The notes under the pieces: generated by a model | The model's database searches: none | Seen by the model: the letters and a program-made list of their open reading frames with translations, nothing else | What the model was told of the DNA's origin: nothing | Assembly (NCBI GenBank): GCA_018881555.1 | Contig: JACAXG010000112.1 | Coordinates: 310,001-374,000, forward strand | From: Amblyornis subalaris | Lineage: Eukaryota; Chordata; Aves; Passeriformes; Ptilonorhynchidae | Reading direction: 5' to 3' | Length of the DNA: 64,000 nucleotides | Program-made: the position numbers and the translations under genes | Part shown: piece by piece, positions 48,569 through 60,769 of the stretch | Layout of the letters: each line of letters begins with the position of its first letter | Position numbering within the stretch: the stretch's first letter is position 1

Positions 48569-49106
48569 CCATGCAGTACTAGTAAACCAGTTAATCTGTC
48601 ATGATTCGGCGAAATATACTGATTTTGCACAAGCAAGGCATATTGAAGGAAAAAGAAACCAAAACAAAGAAAGAACAAAACAACGATGAAAACTCCCAGT
48701 TTTCTGTTGAAGATCTCCTTTAGCTAAACTTCAACCATATACACCTTTACTGTTAAAGCACCATTCCAGAGACAGCTATTCTGAGGAGGCACAGCCTTGC
48801 ATATTTTCCTGTTCCAGATACAGAAAGTGTCTGTATAGCCACTGCTGATGCTATTCTAACTGGTGCTACCAAAAAGGCAGTCGAAACTTCTTGTCTTTTT
48901 CAGTGCATTTGTGATTTAGTCATGATCACATTCATTGGTTCATCCTTCACAACCTCCTAATATTTTGAAAATGTAAGCAGTTACTTAAAAAGAGACTGAC
49001 AGTGTGAAAGAAAAAACCGAAAAAAGACTTTGAAGCTTCATCCCACCAGCGTTCTCTAATCAAGACTGATGCTGGTACAAACAGTACAAAGTCAAGTGGT
49101 CCTTCT

Positions 49107-49135
49107 CCCCCACCCCAAAACCTCTCCCCCCACCC
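49107..49135 (-). other. Potential G-quadruplex
   Basis: The plus strand has C-runs of 5, 4, 6 and 3 bases within 29 bp, so the minus strand has four G-runs of at least three. Two loops are 1 base and one is 9 bases. Confidence 0.45.
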
Positions 49136-49894
49136 TGCCACCACATATAAAGTTACAGTCGGTTAACGGATCTTCAGAAAATCACAGGTGCTGGTTATAT
49201 TTAAAAGTGTAACACAGTAAAAGTGTAACGTAAGATNGGAAAAAAACCCCAACCTTCGGGTAACAGTTTGCTTTAAGTGCAGAAATGGCTAAGAACAGAT
49301 AATTACTGAAACTGAGCTGCTAAGCCATTAAACCATGGTGGTTTGTAATACTTCTCTATACTTTGAGTCTGAAAGAGTTGTATTCTGTGCCATTAGTCTG
49401 AATTATCTTTTCTGGTAACATTTAACTGCAGTTAACTGCAATTTAACGACTACAAAGACCTCAATTGTTTTTGTTTGGAAAAAGCCCACCAAAAGGTCCT
49501 ATCTATATAAGAAGTACGCTTTGTTGCAAGAGTAGTCTGCATATAAGGAATCTTCCAGAATAGATTCCCATTTCACTCTTCACAGATTGTCCTCCAGGTG
49601 ATGATAGAAAAAAACCCCTATTAATGGAACCTTATTTAGTTATGTAAAAGTTGCTTCTGCTGATATTCGAGACTGGTTAGTTTATCTAGTGCCTTCCTTT
49701 GGGGCTGGCAGGTATGACAGAAGACATGCATGAGGTCTGTATCTTACTGAATTTGCAGAATTGGGCTAAACAGCTTAACCAAAGCTTCTCAAATGGCTTT
49801 AGGTTCCTACACTTAAGCAACTGACTTGAAGCCACTGTCTCTTTGAATACGAGCTTTATCTGACTTTGCATAATTAAACAGCCCTGTTTTTGCA

Positions 49895-50562
49895 GGACAC
49901 TTGGAAAAGGTGTCGCTGGATGACAAGCTGAATATGAGCCCNCAGTGTGCCCTTGTGGTCAATGGTATCCTGGGGTGTATTTCGAAGAGTGTGGCCAGCA
50001 GATCAAGGGAGGTGATCCTCTCCCTCTGCTCAGCCCTGGGGATGCCATATCTGGAGTGCTGTGTCCAGTTCTGGGCTCCTGAGTACAAGAAAGACAAGGT
50101 GCTACTGGGAAGGATTCGTTGGAGGCCACGAAGATGATGAGAGGTCTCGAGCATCTCTTATGAGGAGACACTGAAGGAGCTGGGCCTGTTTAGTCTGGAG
50201 AAGAAAAGACTGGGAGTGGATCTCATCACTGCATATAAATATCGCAAAGGTGTGAGCCAAGCAGGTGGTGCCAGACTCTTTTTAGTCATGCCCAGTGACA
50301 GGATGAGGAGCAATGGCCATAAACTGAAACACGAGAAGTTTCACCTTAACATGAGGAAGAACTTCCTTACATTGAGGGTGTCAGAGCACTGGAACAGGCT
50401 GCCCAGGAAGATCATGGTATCTCCTTCTCTGGAGACTTCAAAACCAACCTGGAAACATTCGTATGTAACCTGTTCTAGGTGATCCTGCCTTGGCAGAGGG
50501 GTTGGACTAGATTATCTCCAGATGTCCCTTCCAACCTTAACAATTCTCTGATTCTGTGAATC
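49895..50562 (+). mobile_element. CR1 LINE, 3' part with ORF2 C-terminus and tail
   Basis: Frames encode CR1 ORF2 blocks in order: LDDKLNMS, QCALVVNGILGCISKSVASR, SREVILSLCSALG, YLECCVQFWAP, HKLKHEKFHLNMRKNF, VSEHWNRLPRKIM. The copy has frameshifts near 50100 and 50140. The 3' UTR ends in 'cccttccaaccttaacaatt' and ctctgattctgtgaatc. At 668 bp it is the clearest C-terminal CR1 copy here. The minus-strand frames at 49813-50171 are antisense shadows. Confidence 0.93.
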
Positions 50563-51213
50563 TTTAGTCTNTCACTGAATTTTTATTTTAATTTTTATTC
50601 AGCCACGTATCCTTGACACTGTCAAATAGAAAATAATGACAACAGGATCTTCTGGATGTCTCTTTGAACAGCATATCAGAGTTCATACAACATAGAAGAA
50701 GAAGAAGAAAAAAATATGGAATGAATTCAACTACAATAACAGATTAATCACAATTAAGTGGTGAAAAGGGGCATTTAGGATTCATTTCAGTGCCATACCT
50801 CTCATTTTGAGGCAAAATGAAATTAATACTTGGGAGAAAATTACACAGGGTTCATTCATAACTTCTTAGTTAAGAAAACTGTAACTTATCTCCCTTAAGC
50901 AATCAGATAATAGATACGTAGACAATTACTAGTTAAGCCACTATTTTGTGACTGATATCAAGCTACAGCAAACACTGCTAAAAATGACCATTCACTCTAG
51001 TTTTAAAATTTGCTTTAGAAAATGTGTGATTTGTACTGGTTCTCTGCCAATATTCCAGGGAATAACTTACTGGCATCAAGCTTCAGCTGCATTAAGTATC
51101 ACAACATCCTAGAAGAATACTGAGAAATTATTCAAATTTGTAATAGGAAGTGTTAGCATTGAAAATCTGCAAGATGAAAAAATTACAATGACAGAGGTAA
51201 AGCGTGAGAAAGT
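50563..51213. other. Unique non-coding sequence
   Basis: Nothing recognisable apart from a short GAA run near 50697-50710. Confidence 0.5.
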
Positions 51214-51482
51214 TGTGTGTCGCACTCGGACACGAAAAAACCATGCAGACTCAGCTCTGTCAAGACAAGAAGCAAGAAGGGGCCAGACGACCCCGAGCTT
51301 GTTTATTTATATGTTGTTAGAAACCACCGTGGATTGGAGGGTGAGGTTACCACCNCTCAATCACACTGGTCAAAGGAAAAATCCATCAAACGTCTCTGCC
51401 TAGGAGAATGGAATGCAAACAATAAAGGACGGTTCGCAAAACATGGCTATGTTTACAGAAAGTGCGTGAGAACTCTGTAACA
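51214..51482 (-). mobile_element. Short solo LTR, family D (about 269 bp)
   Basis: On the minus strand it starts TGTTACAGAGTTCTCACGC and ends near GAGTGCGACACACA. Within it, CATATAAATAAAC combines a TATA box and an AATAAA signal (51298-51312). It is followed by GGGGTCGTCTGGCCCC, a stable hairpin-like R/U5 block, then 'gagtctgcatggttttttcg'. Short length, several retained CpGs and this order fit an alpha/beta-retrovirus-like avian LTR. Flanks gaaagt/gaaatg share 4 of 6 bases. The two overlapping plus-strand frames (51188-51480) are shadows. The family assignment is by structure and is moderately sure. Confidence 0.68.
51298..51312 (-). promoter_or_regulatory. TATA / polyadenylation-type motif of the family D LTR
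   Basis: The minus strand reads CATATAAATAAAC: TATAAATA and AATAAA overlap. Confidence 0.6.
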
Positions 51483-52332
51483 GAAATGAAAAACATTGAA
51501 GAACTGCAAAACTCAGGGCGACAGTTGTGTTGACGATTCAAATAACATCTTGTGTTTCAAATGCTCTTAACAAACCTGTCACAAGATATTTCCAGAAATT
51601 TTTCTGCAATCATTTTAAAATAAATTAAAGCAGAACATATTCTCAGATAACTCTCTACTAAATATTCTAAGAAAGTTCCAAAAATTTGTTAGAAATGGGA
51701 AACTTAAATTTCCCTGAATACTGTAATAGTTGGTAAAGGCATAATGTTAACCTTTTCTATATCAATCTATTTAAGCTTTGGAATATAAAACTTACTTTCA
51801 GTATTCCCATCTTCCTCTTAAAATGAATACTCATTGAGTAAGTTCTTTTAATAAATTTACTGAGATTAAAGTAGTTTTGCAAATAAGTACTCCTTCTCAG
51901 GATGACAGTAGCTACTTAANGTACTTATAATGCAAACATACAATTATCCTGGACTAAATGTAAAGAAGCATGAAAGACTCTTCACACAATTTTAAACTGG
52001 CTAAAATATTACCATATAATTTGATTACTTTTTCTGCTTTCCTTGATAGCTCTAAATTTTAATGCCTGAAGAGTATAGACTTGATTAAGACTTCTGTTTG
52101 GCAAAATTGCACTCAGATTTATTTGAAAATATTCTAAATTTGTTGGAACAGAATCCATTTGTGCCAGCATTTGTGTCCTAAGACATGAATTTCAAGCCCA
52201 GCCTCTCAGAAGAAAAGAATCTCAAAGTGACAAAATCTGGAATTTTTCCGAGTATGTATTGTGGCTTTTGACTACATGTGTTAGACCCACTTGTGGGACC
52301 AAGTGATTTCTGCACTGGCATAGTTTACCNTC
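51483..52332. other. Unique AT-rich non-coding sequence
   Basis: I see no gene or repeat. Confidence 0.5.
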
Positions 52333-52480
52333 TGCACTGGATTGACCTGGGCTGGCTGCTAGGTGCCTACTAAGCCATTCTCTCACTCTCCCTCTATCAA
52401 TAGCAACGGGTCAAGATAAGGACAGGGAGATTGCTTACCTGTCACCATCACAGACAAAAGAGACTCAATTTGGGGAAAAT

Positions 52481-52568
52481 AATTTAATTTATTGCAAATT
52501 ATTATTTGCATTATTGCATTATGTATAATGCATAATAATAATGCAATTAATTTATTGCATTATTATTA
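52481..52568. repeat. AT-rich duplicated and palindromic insertion inside the LTR
   Basis: The motif aatttaatttattgca at 52481-52496 recurs as aattaatttattgca at 52545-52559. Between them lies a perfect hairpin GCATTAT-gt-ATAATGC (52516-52531) with further TTATTGC-type repeats. The family B copy at 22493 lacks this segment. Confidence 0.8.
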
Positions 52569-53107
52569 AACACAGTAGGATAATGAGAATTAAGAACAAA
52601 CCTAAAACCACCTTCTCCCAACCCTCACTTTTTCAACACAGGGTCGTCTCCATGGTCATCAGTTCCTGCTAGGAACCTGCCCTAGCATGGGCTCTCCACA
52701 GACTGCAGTTGTCTTCAGGACGTAGCTACCTGTTCTGGCATTTGGTCCTCTACAGGCTGTAGGGTGGATATCTGCTCCACTATGATCCTTCTGGGGCTTC
52801 ATTGGGACCGTCTNCCTCACCATGGTCTGCACCACAGGCTGCAGGGGAATCTGCACCTGGAACAACTCCTCCGCCTCCTTCTTCACTGACCTCGGTGTCT
52901 GTAGGGCTGTTTCTACCACATTTTTTCATTCCTCTCTCCCAGCTGTTGTGCAGCTATTTTTTCCCCTTTCTTATTTATATTATTACAGAGGTGCTACCAC
53001 TGTTGCTGGTTGCCTCAGCTTTGGCCAACNGCAGGTCCATTTTGGAGCCCGTAGGAGCTTGCATCTGGTGTCTTCTTCCAGAAGTCATCCCTGCAGCCCC
53101 CACCCAC

Positions 53108-53133
53108 ACACCTGCTGGCAAAACAGCAGGTGT
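53108..53133. other. 10 bp perfect inverted repeat
   Basis: ACACCTGCTG (53108-53117) and CAGCAGGTGT (53124-53133) with the loop gcaaaa, at the edge of the family B LTR. Confidence 0.85.
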
Positions 53134-54050
53134 TTTGTTCTATCCAAATGTCTGTGTGCTATGTCTGCAGGTGTCTATGTTCTATCCAGATCTCCTTATT
53201 TTTGTTCTCCCTATTTGTTGCATAGAAAAGAAAAGAAAACAAAACAAAAAANTCATGCCTCAGATGGGCCTTCTGGGCCCAGCCATTCAGCCATTTATCA
53301 TAGCCATTTTTCTATTATAAATTTAAAAGTGNATCTTATTAAAAAGGAAGGAAAAAACCAAGCAGCTGATAACATCCACAAAGAATATGTTGAGAGCATC
53401 AATTGTAGACAAAATACATTGCATATAGATTATAAATTCCACAGAAAAAGGAAAGAAGCCATAAAGCAAAAAGTAAATCTCATTCATTTTTGAAATGTGG
53501 TCAGGATANTAGCTGTAGAGAAACATTTTTTCGTTTAGTGTAGAATCAGAGTTCAGCTGAAAACTGCATTACTGTTTTTGCTGTAGGAATAACCTTCTAC
53601 AGATCAGTAATCCATAAATATACGGAGCTGGGACTTAAAGCATAATGCNACTAATCAGTTTAGGACTTGAATATAAAACTTAGGAGGTAATACCTGACTG
53701 CAAATACAGCCTTACTACATTGTAAAGGCTGTAACAGAGGGCTTTATTAATCTTGGAGATGGATGAACCTTGGAAAGTCTGCCTGCAAAGCAAACTCACC
53801 AGCCTATCTAATGTGCTCTCAAAGANTGCTAGTGCAGCAGGGTGATGTATTTGATTTGTGAATGTTTTTCTTTCAGTGAGAGAGAACATGAAAAATGGTC
53901 TTTATTTCCAATCAGCTCATGGCTTCATGTTTTGTTTACAAAAGTACATCTCTAGTTCCTATATTTTTGTAATACAATTTAGAGGACTGCTATTTTTTTA
54001 AAAAACTGAATATTTTATCAGTTCTTTTAACTTCACAGTCTTCAGTTATT

Positions 54051-54067
54051 TCTCTCTCTCTCTCTCT
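54051..54067. repeat. (TC)n microsatellite
   Basis: Seventeen bases of perfect TC. Confidence 0.9.
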
Positions 54068-56559
54068 ATTGGTTATTGCATAACCAATTTCAACCTTTAT
54101 GTTTTTCATTCACTTTCATTTACAGACTATTTTATTCATGGCAATCTCTTCTTAAACTTTTCTATTAAACCTCAAACCAGTTCATTTTTTAAGAATTTCT
54201 TAAGAAGCTTCTGAGCTTAATTCTTTTACTTGAGAAATATCATGTTGCAGAGTTCCAAAGGAATTTTCTAAAATTCTAAATAAACAAATAATGGAATCCT
54301 GATGAAAGTCACCTAAAATTTGTGAGTCTTCATCATTACACTTTATTTTTTACCTGGGTTTTATCTATCTACCGTAGCTTTGGGGTAGAAATAATGGAGC
54401 TTTCCTAAGACTGTAATTGTTCAAAGAGAGNTGCCCGTGGAGATTTTAGTTTTTGACTTTGTGAAAGCAGGAAAGGTAACACTATGAACNAAATAAACAT
54501 CTTTGCATGGTACTGATACTGCCTTATACAGCATTGAACTCCCCTCTGGCATTTCTGTTCCCTGTAAAAGGAATTCTACATATTACTTGTTTGTAAGAGA
54601 GGCTATGTTTTCAGTAAGTATATCCAGAATTTCTTAATTATTTACTGCTGATAATTTTTTGGAGTAGAGACAACAACAAGCATTCCTATTATCTTGTTAG
54701 CTAATAAAGTGGTATTTTATCCCGTTTTATGTCACCTTCTTTCCAAGTCCTCTGGAAGAAGTTGTACTTTTTGGAGAGGTTAAAAAAATCCAGTCCAGAT
54801 GCTGAATCTCCAGGAAGCTACAACTCAGAATAGATAGGAAGTAAATGGTGGAATATGGACATAAGTGATGTGGAGTCACTCAAGTATCTGCATGCATTAA
54901 TTTTCTCTTGGTGAAAAGGTCACTATTTAATTATATAGAATTAACAAAGTTAACATACATTTTAATGTAAGCACATATTTATTTGTTTCCTTATGCTATT
55001 TTTGAGGGTGAGAAATGTCATAATATATTTCAAAGGAAAATTGCTATCTAGTTTCGTTTTTCATAAGATAATACCTGTCAGGAGTGATATCATAAATATT
55101 GTCAAGCTCAGTGTAAATGACCTTTATCAGGTACTGTTTAGTTCAAATATTTCTCATCCTTCATTTTCATCCAAATTTTTCTTTTCAATATTATAGTACT
55201 ATTAGTTTTTACTTTATTTTCTCATTTTCAGTCTTCCCATTTCCCTCCCTTTCTAGAGCTACCTTAATTTTTAGCAGATATCTTCACTGTATTACCCTAC
55301 TCCTTGGCACAGATAATTTTCAGAAAGAATGAATAGAAATACTGTTCTTGTTTATTTTTGCCACCCTTATTTCACTGTAAATTTACCAAAACCAGTCTGT
55401 TCCAGTTCTCATGGTTTGTTTTTTCTTTTCCCTTGGCTTATTTCCATGCTCTGTAGTGTCAATATACTTAGATTAGCTCAAACTGCAATTTGCTCTATAA
55501 TTCTGNAAAGCTGTATTCTTGTAATCACTAACAGAAAAATTATATTTGTACGAATAAGTTATGAAACATTCATATATAGATCTTGACATAAATTCAGACC
55601 TCGTTAGCAAGATGTACTTGAGAAGGAATTTTACAACCTTGCAAGCAACAATATGCAGTCTTTGCTTGTTTTGTAGGACACAAGACTCTGATTCAGTTTG
55701 TCAATGATGAGTGGAAATGTATATTATTACCATTTTCTTTTTTTTTNCCTAGATTTGCTTTCTGCTGATTTAGTGAAGTAAATCAGTCAAATGAATGTCC
55801 AGGAAATACTGCAATGAGAACAAGGGAATTGGTGAAATTGAGAAAGAGTGCCTTTCAGAGAACTGTGAGCTCAACGGTAAAACAATACTAGCCTACCTAC
55901 CATAGGTTCAGATGGAGGGCTTCAAAGCATATTACTTTGTATTCCATACACCAGAAATATAGTTCAATATAGTTGGAAAAATTTTAGATAAATGTTACCA
56001 GAATGTAGCAACTCATTTTTATTTTAGAAAAACGGAAATTCTTTTGATATGATGCTTAAGGTTGTATGGATTGAATTACATATGTCAATTATGCATTTGG
56101 CTGGATAGACAAATAAGAGTTTTAAGCATTTGCGCAGTATGTCAGCAAGGAAACTCTATAATCTGTTGTGACACTAGAGTTTGGAAAAATATCGTTAACT
56201 CAGATTATTTATTTCATAATATTTGAGACAAAAAAACCTCTACTATATATTTAAAGTCTTCACTTTAATTAAGTTGTCATCTGATTGATGAGAACTTTAA
56301 TCCAGAACTTTCTTCAACTTAAGGAAAATATTCAAAAAATTGGTTAGTAATAAATTAATTTGGCTTACTTTTGCCAATATGACAAGTTAGTGTACAAAAT
56401 TTGTGCTTGTCATTATTCTATTATAGTTACATTTGATGTTATAAAATCTGTCTCCCTGTGTTTTAAATGAAGAGGCAAAGTTACATTTTAAATTTTGTGA
56501 TTTCCAAGTATTTAAATTAGTGTTACATTAGCATGTTGTTGTTTGGGATTTTTTTTCTT

Positions 56560-56870
56560 TTAATAATAGAACATTTCAGATTAATTTAATTGAGCATTTC
56601 TTCAATGTCTCTGACACATATAATTTCATTTGCATTACTTCGAAGTGCTGTTGATTTATGAGTAGTAAATATGCAAAGGGCTAAATTGCCATGTCTCTAT
56701 CATGCCTCTTAACTTTCTGGTTTTGTGTTTATTATTGTGGTTGTATTTGTTTGAATATCATCTTATTGCAATAAAATATTGTGCAGCTAAAAACACTTTA
56801 AACATTTTTGGCTTTAAGAACCCTCTGTCTTCATCTTAGAATCTTTGCTGACTTGCTCATGTTCATAAAT
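56560..56870. promoter_or_regulatory. Possible conserved non-coding element with POU-type octamers
   Basis: A repeat-free block with catttgcattac (ATTTGCAT octamer) near 56630, atatgcaaagg near 56669 and ttaatttaattg near 56582. The spacing and texture resemble vertebrate CNEs. No alignment was possible. Confidence 0.3.
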
Positions 56871-57253
56871 AAAGTTCCTGTTATTTTGGTAACTTTTTTG
56901 CACTCATTCTCATAGTGGCAAAGCCATAAGAATATTACTCATATTAACATTCAAATAACACTCATTATTTAATTTTCTTCGGGTTTCCTCTGTGTGTAGA
57001 GTATAATATTCTAATTATTAATGTGCCATGGCTATTAAAAAGAAAAAATTAATCTGCATATTCTGGTCAACATTATACTTGTGGTGGCTGTAGTGATAAC
57101 TGTTGAAAGAAGAGTAAACATAGCTCTCAGACTGTATTGTGANTCAACTCTTCCCTACAATGAAAAAGACATTAAGACACCAAAATAATCCATTTAGAAG
57201 TGTGGAGTAAGAATTGGAGGCCACCTCATGGTGAAAGCTTCTAAAACTCTTAC

Positions 57254-57426
57254 CTTCTATTTCGGTCACAGGGGGATACCTTAGGAACAGAAAGCAGTGT
57301 AGCACTGTAGATATCGGAGGCTAATGCAGAAATGTGAGCACATCTGGATGTGCCATTCAACTCTGCCTGTACATTTTGCAGGGGTGAAGTGGATTTCCTG
57401 GTTCTGCTCTCCCAGCTAGGCCACTG
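57254..57426 (-). CDS. Possible internal coding exon, unidentified
   Basis: The minus strand shows a pyrimidine-rich run ending in nCAG (57430-57427), then 173 bp open in one frame, then AGAAG|GTAAGA, a near-ideal splice donor at 57253-57252. The frame continues open upstream to 57561 and meets a stop four bases into the would-be intron, as expected for an exon. The 57 encoded residues are well mixed (for example STSPLQNVQAELNGT and SRCAHISALASD) and the DNA is richer in GC than its surroundings. I do not recognise the protein. It could be an isolated exon of a large gene, a lncRNA exon or chance. Two Ns lie in or near the upstream frame. Confidence 0.25.
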
Positions 57427-59955
57427 CTGNATATAAGAAAAGTGTGTGGATAAANATGGATATTTGTCTGACATTGCTTTGGTAAGATGGTAGGGGAAGA
57501 GGAGAGTCCTTAAAGTCCTCAGATTTTCCAGTTTCAACTTCAAAGAAGATTTCTTCAGCAATTCTCAGAGAAGAATATATAAAGATATGTATTCACAAGC
57601 CTTTTCTGTGATGAAGGAACTTTGCTCAAATTTAGTTAATATGTTCTATATAACAAATGTAAAACCACAGAAATTACCTCTCTAGCTGTCTGTTTCAAAA
57701 GTGAGTTGAATGTGATGGTAGAAAGTAATATTAAGTGCCACTTGACAGCTTTGAAAGTCTAAAACTGAAATTCTGCCATGCTTTCATCAAGCCATAGAGG
57801 TTAGGATGTTCCTTTACTNTACAGAGCACCACAATTTCATTCTTGTGCGCAGGAATGCAGGAGTGCAGGAATATTGGTCCTGTGGATTTCTTTGTTGAAT
57901 ATGGGACTGTGACTACAATTAAACTGTAAAGTTCATAAATAGAAGACATCTGAATTTGTATTCAATAATATGTGCTAGCAGGCTCTTTAGTTTCATATCA
58001 CATGCCAGGTGCTGACGTACTACCAAACCAATTAAGGAAAGTCACCAGAGTAAATTTAGCTACTGCAGGCTGTGAAACTGAGCTGANAAATATTTCACAT
58101 CCTTGAAGCCAAAGTAGCTATGATTTGCCCTGCAGTAAATGTCTGTTGTGTGGCAGATACAGGCAGTGTGGTCTGCATTCCATCTTTGAGGGCAGCCAGG
58201 AGATTGTATTGCATGAAGCGTTATGGAGCAATTACGGGAAGGACTGAAAGATCAAGATCTGTAGCATCTAACAATGAGACAAATGGATCCCACTGCAGTG
58301 AGAGATAATAGATGATGCCTGTACTTAATAGTAGTAGGTCCTGGATTACTTATATCTTAAGGAATACAAAAGGCCATGGAAAGAAACCACTGCCCAGGTC
58401 AGCCACACTCCAAGGCTGTGTGAACTGTATAAAGGCAGAAGGAAAAGCAGACAGAGAACTTTCACAACCCTCTAATATCAGGGAAAGTTCTGAACTGTAT
58501 TGATAATCTGGAGTTCATAGACAAGGACTGATAGACATGACTACACAAAAGCTCTAAATGCTACATATAAAATGAATGGGGCTTGTTTGGTTTGTTTCAT
58601 TTTTAAAGGCAGCATTTACCTATATAGAGATAATAAAATATGAAATGTAACTCTATATGGCATTTAATTATAACTTTAAATGTAACATATTTGATACAGG
58701 TTTCCTTAGTACACCGTGTACTTATGTGATGAAAATAAACCATGATAAAAACAAAATAAAAAGCAAAAATGTACAATTTAAACCCTATCATAAATTCAGC
58801 CATGTGAGGTGAATTCTGGGCCAAAGAACAAAGTGGATCCCATGAAAATACTGAGTAAAAGATTTCCTCATGTGAAAGCAAGGTAATTAACAAGACATTG
58901 GTCTGGAAGACTGAAATAGTCTAGTTGATGTACAACTTGCAAAATATTCACAGAGAGATGATCTGTACAGAAATTCCATTACAACATCTGTATAAATTAA
59001 ATTCTGATTAAGATTCAGACACCATTTATTTTAAGATACAAAGTGCAATTTCACGTCATGGATGAACATAAATGGAAAATTCATTCTAACCTCTAGAACT
59101 AGGGATTACATAGAAATAAATCATATATGTTCTAAAATGCTTGACTTAGTAGTAAGGATTTTGTGAATCCAGCTGATAACAGTGACTGTGGACTAGAAAA
59201 AACCTCACGCTAAAAGAGAATCATAAATCTTGAGTGTTGTAGCAACACGGATGCTAAAAGAAAAAGAAAAGGAATCGGTATCATGAAATTCTAGTTTGTT
59301 TTGAGGTAAGATAAAACTTGACATTTACTCATCTTTAAGTTATGTACATGATAGTACTACAATACCATACTAATAAAAGAGTCACTTTAAATTCATGCTC
59401 TCATAGGTTGGGCAAAAAATAAAATTTTGGGGTTTATGCTATCCAGAGGAAGTGTCGTATCATGTAACTAAATATCATCCTAACACCTTCCTNAAACTGA
59501 AAATTAAAACTTTCATACACAGAAACACTTAGACACACAGATCAAATAGTGAAAAAAGAAGACTTTTATCTCAGTAGTGCATAGGTCTGTACATGGACTG
59601 ATAACAGCCTGGGAGAACACGGGAGGTAATCAAGGAAGACTCAGAAAAACCAATGTTTGAGCTTTTCTACCATCATCTCTGCAAGAAAGCTGCATGTCAT
59701 GCTAAGGATTGAGTTTCAATTGCTTTGCGTTGGCTTTTGTTAATGTCCATGTGCAGAAGAAATCACCCTTTTACTCTTCATAGAGCAGGTCTCTTCAGGA
59801 TTTCAAGTGCTCTAACATCTATTTCCTTTCTACAGCGTAAAAAAATCCCAAAAACGTAGAGAGAAAAGAGAAAAAATTAAATAGAGTTTAAAAATTCTGA
59901 ATTTACAAGCTCCAGACTTAATTTTTCCCTGCACTGATGTGGAAGGAGTGAGTTT

Positions 59956-59979
59956 GGATGGATGGATGGATGGATGGAT
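59956..59979. repeat. (GGAT)n microsatellite
   Basis: Six perfect GGAT units. Confidence 0.95.
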
Positions 59980-60387
59980 CTGCATTTCCTATATATAGAT
60001 GAAGCTGTGTAGGATTTAAATGACTTAGAAATGCTGCATGGAGAGTAAGAATCTGAGTTATTCACAGTCAGCTTTGTTGCTACTTATTCTATCTGAATTT
60101 TGTCGATCTTTCACACAGAGAGAAAAATGTAAGTGTAAATGCACATGTCAAATCTGAGTACATGTTTATGTAAGATGAATGCCAAATTTGTGAGTTAGGG
60201 GTTTCCAGTCTGCACTTTAAAAGCACTGTAAGGTGGAACAGGAAAATCTCCATATATTTACATCTTCTGAGCAGTCTGCTAGCACTGTCACTGAAATATA
60301 ATTCCTTCTGATCTTACAAAAAATAGATTATCTCCTGTAAAACTTCTATGTCCTTCCTTTATATGTCATGCTATTGGAGCTTTTTTT

Positions 60388-60456
60388 TTTCAATTCTTTT
60401 ACTGAGAGTAGTAAACTTGTTTTGTTTTGTTTCGTTTTTCAATTAATTTACTGAGA
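60388..60456. repeat. 49 bp-period imperfect duplication with (TTTTG)n
   Basis: tttcaattcttttactgaga at 60388-60407 recurs as tttcaattaatttactgaga at 60437-60456. A TTTTG repeat lies between them at about 60417-60436. Confidence 0.8.
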
Positions 60457-60769
60457 ACAAACAGACAATGTAGCCAAGCAGAAGGAAATTTCTTTCACGA
60501 AAAAGATGGTATGTGTATCTAGAGCATTCTGAGAAAAGTCCCCAGGTCAGTTCTGCAAGGCATTATTACACTGAAAATTGTGAACAGCATGATGCCTTCA
60601 TTTATAATCTTGATTGCACAAAATTCTGACTAGCAAAATTTATCTCATGCCATCCACATGAAAAAATGCCTCATATTTGACGTTTTTTCNCACTTTAAAA
60701 TGTGTTTATGTATAGATTTTTTTCTTTATTATTTCTCTCTGAGACAGCTTGTATCTATATTCAATTGCA

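Larger units (their letters stand above)
45989..49894. other. Unique non-coding sequence with small microsatellites
   Basis: No gene was recognised. It holds (TTTA)n at 46601-46618, (TC)n at 47001-47013, (AG)n at 48553-48568 and a C-rich cluster at 49107-49135. Confidence 0.5.
52333..53133 (-). mobile_element. Decayed solo LTR, avian ERV family B
   Basis: The plus strand opens 'tgcactggattgacctgggc' and continues 'ggtgcctactaagcc', 'ggtcaagataaggacaggga', 'gtcaccatcacagacaaaag', 'cacaggctgcaggggaatct', 'cctccttcttcactgacctc' and 'attacagaggtgctaccact'. These are the same blocks in the same order as at 22493-23603. The GC-rich repeat section is much shorter, which accounts for about 800 bp instead of 1.1 kb. 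An AT-rich insertion sits at 52481-52568 in the polyadenylation-signal region. The 3' plus-side boundary is unclear, at about 53130-53180. Frames of 172 and 223 codons at 52802-53493 are by-products and lack homology. Confidence 0.8.
53134..60769. other. Long repeat-poor non-coding stretch
   Basis: About 7.6 kb without a recognised dispersed repeat. It includes (TC)n at 54051-54067, a CNE-like block near 56560-56870, a possible exon at 57254-57426, a (GGAT)n repeat at 59956-59979 and a 49 bp-period duplication at 60388-60456. Confidence 0.5.

Noticed and set aside
52802..53493. Two overlapping plus-strand frames of 172 and 223 codons, the longest in the window
   Set aside because: They run antisense across the family B LTR and beyond its edge, contain unreadable codons, lack ATG starts and match no gene family. 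LTR GC content keeps them open.
58120..58503. Two consecutive plus-strand frames of 62-63 codons in a slightly GC-richer block
   Set aside because: They are separated by in-frame stops, lack splice signals and match no domain. No retroelement or exon could be supported.
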